Assembly (NCBI GenBank): GCA_005786775.1
Contig: SYDD01000180.1
Coordinates: forward strand, 1-28,804
Length of the DNA: 28,804 bases
Direction of reading: 5' to 3'
Origin: Opitutaceae bacterium
GTDB taxonomy: Bacteria > Verrucomicrobiota > Verrucomicrobiia > Opitutales > Opitutaceae
Numbering within the stretch: position 1 is the first letter of the stretch; each line of letters begins with the position of its first letter. Positions 28,501 to 28,804 of the stretch are shown here, piece by piece. The translations under genes were made by a program, and so were the position numbers. The notes below the pieces were generated by a model. That model was not told the DNA's origin. It worked only from the letters and a program-made list of their open reading frames with translations, and searched no databases.

Positions 28501-28804
28501 GGGCGTCGGTGCGTTGGCTGTTGCCGTGACATCCGTGGGCACGCCGACCGTGACGACGGCGCCCGGGACGGGGCTTGTGACGGCGACGAAAGCGGAAGAG
28601 GACTGGCCGACCGTCACATTAACGGAGGCAGAGTCGGCGGTGGTACCCGCGGAATCGGTGACGCGGGCCCGAATCGCGAAAGTGCCCACCGCGGCCGGGG
28701 TCCACGCCAGCGTGAAGGGCGCGGAGGGGACCACGCCGAGGGAGGTGGCCCCCGCGAAGAACTCCACCTGCGTGAGCACTGTACCCGGCGTGGCCGAGGC
28801 AGAG
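22552..28804 (-). CDS. Giant Ig-repeat surface protein, 5' partial
   Basis: More than 2080 residues are visible and the reading frame stays open through the right edge, so the N-terminus and any signal peptide are missing. From N to C: about 15 bacterial Ig-like repeats of roughly 90-110 residues (bases 24403-28804), a mostly helical DUF4214-like region (about 23662-24402), one I-set-like Ig domain (about 23433-23661), and two related C-terminal domains (22981-23409 and 22555-22956). The protein ends VGIVEVYDVDP, with no LPXTG or PEP-CTERM signal. Ig repeats share the pattern VEFFxxGxxxG...APYTLxWxPxxxGxYxLxARATDxxGN. The composition is rich in Thr, Ala, Val, Ser and Asn and almost free of Cys. 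It is probably an adhesin or matrix protein. The nearest gene, the S55-type peptidase, is convergent and so not in the same operon. Confidence 0.9.
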   Translation of the reverse strand, partial: SASATPGTVLTQVEFFAGATSLGVVPSAPFTLAWTPAAVGTFAIRARVTDSAGTTADSASVNVTVGQSSSAFVAVTSPVPGAVVTVGVPTDVTATANAPTPGAVVSQVQFLASGTVIGTVTAPVAGIYSVKWSPAAGNATLTARVTDSLGGTATSSGVTVTGVVATSVSLTAPANNATAVVGTAVNLTASAAAAAGSIITQVEFLAAGVPVGTVTSAPFTLPWTPATAGPTAVTARATDSFGNVVTSGAINVTVNPAPPTVVITSPTPGNQLNAGTPVPITATVNPGSAGAAITRVQFLSGSTVVSTVAGDPAATSYTGTWTPASAGDFNLSARVTDANGTVVTSATVNVTVITVSTQVVITSPTAGGAQVGTPLVFSANVDAAPGVTITQVQFLAGSTVVATVPGNAAATSYSTTWTPTAAGSYNLTVRTTDSNGVVRNSPAVQVVAQATTVSLALLPNNTSIGVNSSRVISANASAPAGVASVEFYYVGASGITLIGTDTAPPYNILFTAPNEPGRRLLRARAYDILGGSVDSADFTINITGQIGEPPVLGILTPVSGSFVAANNTTTISGTATDADGSISSIQVFVNGTTAGLGGAGVTSVTNGVWSVSWTPTSSGVASISAIATDNAGNSVAAPAVGVNISDSTSPFINLSLSPRTAAAAASTTLPSGAVRTLVADVAASSGRAVVRVEFFVDGTKVGEDTSAPYTHRYIAPALAAGELSRPYVLSARATDNAGTARDVQVSVLVISPVGAPPTVNLLTPANGASTTPGSAISLAATATSIDSTIASVQFYVNGSPTPINGGNGLTAAPYVTTFVPTLPGAYVIDAIATDVRGNTAVSGSVTVLAALPVPTIVFTSPNPNATARATPGVPLTLAATPSVLGGGAQFLLVEFLLDGVQIGADTTAPYTLSWIPTAAQLGERVLTARVTDLNAQVVTTAPLTVNVANVVGSPPTVTVAATPIPGNGLQTASTINFQATAVATGTGSTLRNVEIFLNDVSIGLATREQNTNFYRRAFDLSQFDFSTITPTINENTGAVTYPVRLYAIARDSNNNQTVSPTVNLTIFPATSAPPTIQVQALTPTNITAGTQFFMQANLNDPDGNVSTVQLYANGSLVGNFPNPQQGQLLTYTANTAGRFNLYAVATDETGNTAVSTPSIVINVTAVTAPTTAITRPEDNSTATTVGSPVFLEGTAVNAVTTQVPTLQFIATAAGGARQVITGTRVGTTTSYRAIWTPTNPDTYTITTQASVGNVQGTSTTSRRVVVSDVVGLAPTITLSRSPGILGYPTSAQTASSADFAATAQDPDGAVVAVEFFLNRFSIGQARRDPQGNTWRLQASFAGLQPGATEIVALARDSSGNVVPSATGSINVTAAASIAPSITITPSSTNPAFNRQVQLRANARDTDGTVTNVQYFANALPITSSTNSGSLFLSSWTPTAEGKYLLWALATDSSGITTVSPTVELNVRRNNPVLENAAFILQTYQDIANTTNINPLVFDDLDERLGSGALTRADFVASLLDQPGFLAPIQFLATYQVLMGRWPTPQDYTNFLAIARGSLSNAVGGVLFANDYFAKYGTVPTTALLNNPTSAIPARTFLDRLWANSASSPSTNRETDLVRFMNNNVLSANIGRGYNVIGVNQAVAEFVVNTNAANTALWNRARAAAIFYQLARPPVTVTWEEITARVDALLRLPDTKAIVDAVLKDELYGYRYVTITRHPQSLVVSPRSGAIFSVEAQGAPPLVYQWLLNGAPIPGATSPVLSLTNVDTSRVGTYTAVITSAAGVATSDPATLTLSNVTTRLANISTRGQTSAGANVLIGGFVVNAPAGQTRQMLIRVVGPTLAGAPFNLANTLNNPALALYVGTNQNPVLTNDDWGTQAAGPAQVQAIQQAANRAAAFALQPNSRDAAILATLPAGPYTVQAQIGPGSTNPAGLVLIEVYDVTQGGPAAPKAINVSTRGTVGTGANSLIAGFVVTGQVSRRMLIRGAGPTLANLGVPGVLADPLLTLSAQSTGQVLRTNDNWGTGEEASIIASAASAAGAFPFPAGSRDAAMIVMLPPGAYTVQLAGVGGGTGVGIVEVYDVDP
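22555..22956 (-). repeat. C-terminal domain copy B
   Basis: About 134 residues beginning KAINVSTRG and ending VEVYDVDP at the stop codon. It follows copy A after a short Gly/Pro/Ala linker and is shorter by about nine residues, mainly around the loop before TNDNWGT. Being the extreme C-terminus, it is the copy expected to face any sorting machinery. Confidence 0.75.
22981..23409 (-). repeat. C-terminal domain copy A
   Basis: About 143 residues beginning RLANISTRG and ending LIEVYDV. Shared with copy B are: STRG, GAN-LI-GFVV, RxMLIRxxGPTLA, LxxPxLxL, TNDxWGT, SRDAAI, LPxGxYTVQ and EVYDV. Similar domains occur at the C-termini of many Opitutaceae and related secreted proteins (from memory). 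Function is unknown; a role in cell-surface attachment or secretion is inference. Confidence 0.75.
23662..24402 (-). other. DUF4214-like helical region inside the Ig protein
   Basis: About 247 residues rich in helix-forming stretches, lacking the beta pattern of its neighbours. Segments such as ATYQVLMGRWPTPQDYTNFL, LFANDYFAKYG and IPARTFLDRLW recall the repeated LYxxxLGRxPDxxGxxxW pattern of DUF4214 domains found in surface proteins and S-layer-associated enzymes. The match is partial; a diverged family is possible. Confidence 0.55.
24403..28804 (-). repeat. Array of ~15 degenerate Ig-like repeats
   Basis: About fifteen protein-level tandem repeats average near 98 residues (~295 nt) each; the first is cut by the window edge. 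Each opens with a (P)xVxxTSPxxG-like strand, passes VQFLxxGxxV, then WTPxxxG, and closes with ARVTDxxGxxxxSxxxxVxV. Repeats nearest the window edge (about 27000-28804) are more alike than those next to the helical region, whose strands and linkers vary more. This gradient was judged by eye and is consistent with recent duplication at the N-terminal side. Confidence 0.85.

Noticed and set aside
24403..28804. CRISPR-like or satellite repeat array
   Set aside because: The periodicity is about 295 nt, in frame and degenerate, and encodes Ig-like domains; there are no short identical repeats with unique spacers.

Overview
The window is GC-rich (about 70% by eye) and reads as a chromosomal segment of a verrucomicrobium, most likely of the Opitutaceae. 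The basis is gene content: a DUF1549/DUF1553 plus DUF1501 pair, which is abundant in Planctomycetes and Verrucomicrobia; a secreted sulfatase; a PIN-PhoH protein; and a giant extracellular Ig-repeat protein whose C-terminal domains resemble ones I associate with Opitutaceae surface proteins. The placement is inference from protein families; there is no rRNA or marker tree in view.

Layout. At 1-3717 (+) lies the 5'-truncated PSCyt2/PSD1 protein (DUF1549, DUF1553), coupled by ATGA to a Tat-exported DUF1501 protein. At 3768-4274 (-) is a small exported lysozyme/transglycosylase-like protein, divergent from a SNF2-type helicase (4418-6802, +); a hairpin-rich leader lies between them. At 6995-8506 (-) is a PIN-PhoH ATPase, divergent from a secreted sulfatase (8648-10138, +), which is followed by mutS (10217-12775, +). 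mutS overlaps tail-to-tail with aroF (DAHP synthase, 12762-13805, -). A tightly packed minus-strand run, transcribed from 17684 downward, holds a TolC-like outer-membrane protein, Maf, a TonB/TolA-like transducer and an RluA-family pseudouridine synthase, and then aroF after 73 nt. Divergent from it is a plus-strand run of nadE, hemL and a SpoIVB/S55-type peptidase (17778-22423). The right-hand 6.25 kb (22552-28804, -) is one gene that continues off the window: about 15 bacterial Ig-like repeats, a DUF4214-like helical region, one more Ig domain and two tandem copies of a roughly 140-residue C-terminal domain.

How the genes work together. Most of the window is housekeeping: mismatch repair, shikimate entry, NAD and tetrapyrrole synthesis, nucleotide clean-up and RNA modification. 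Envelope and secreted functions are interleaved with it (TolC, TonB, S55 peptidase, sulfatase, DUF1501, Ig giant). No RNA genes, IS elements, integrase, CRISPR array or phage genes were found. I do not see a defence system or a clearly new multi-gene system. The least explained items are the giant surface protein with its duplicated C-terminal domain, the S55-type peptidase with an unassigned C-terminal half, the basic insertion in the PhoH ATPase, and the hairpins upstream of the SNF2 gene. None of the start codons I chose has a clear Shine-Dalgarno sequence in front of it, so starts were set by family length, signal peptides and stop/start overlaps. No gene-free stretch exceeds 300 bases.
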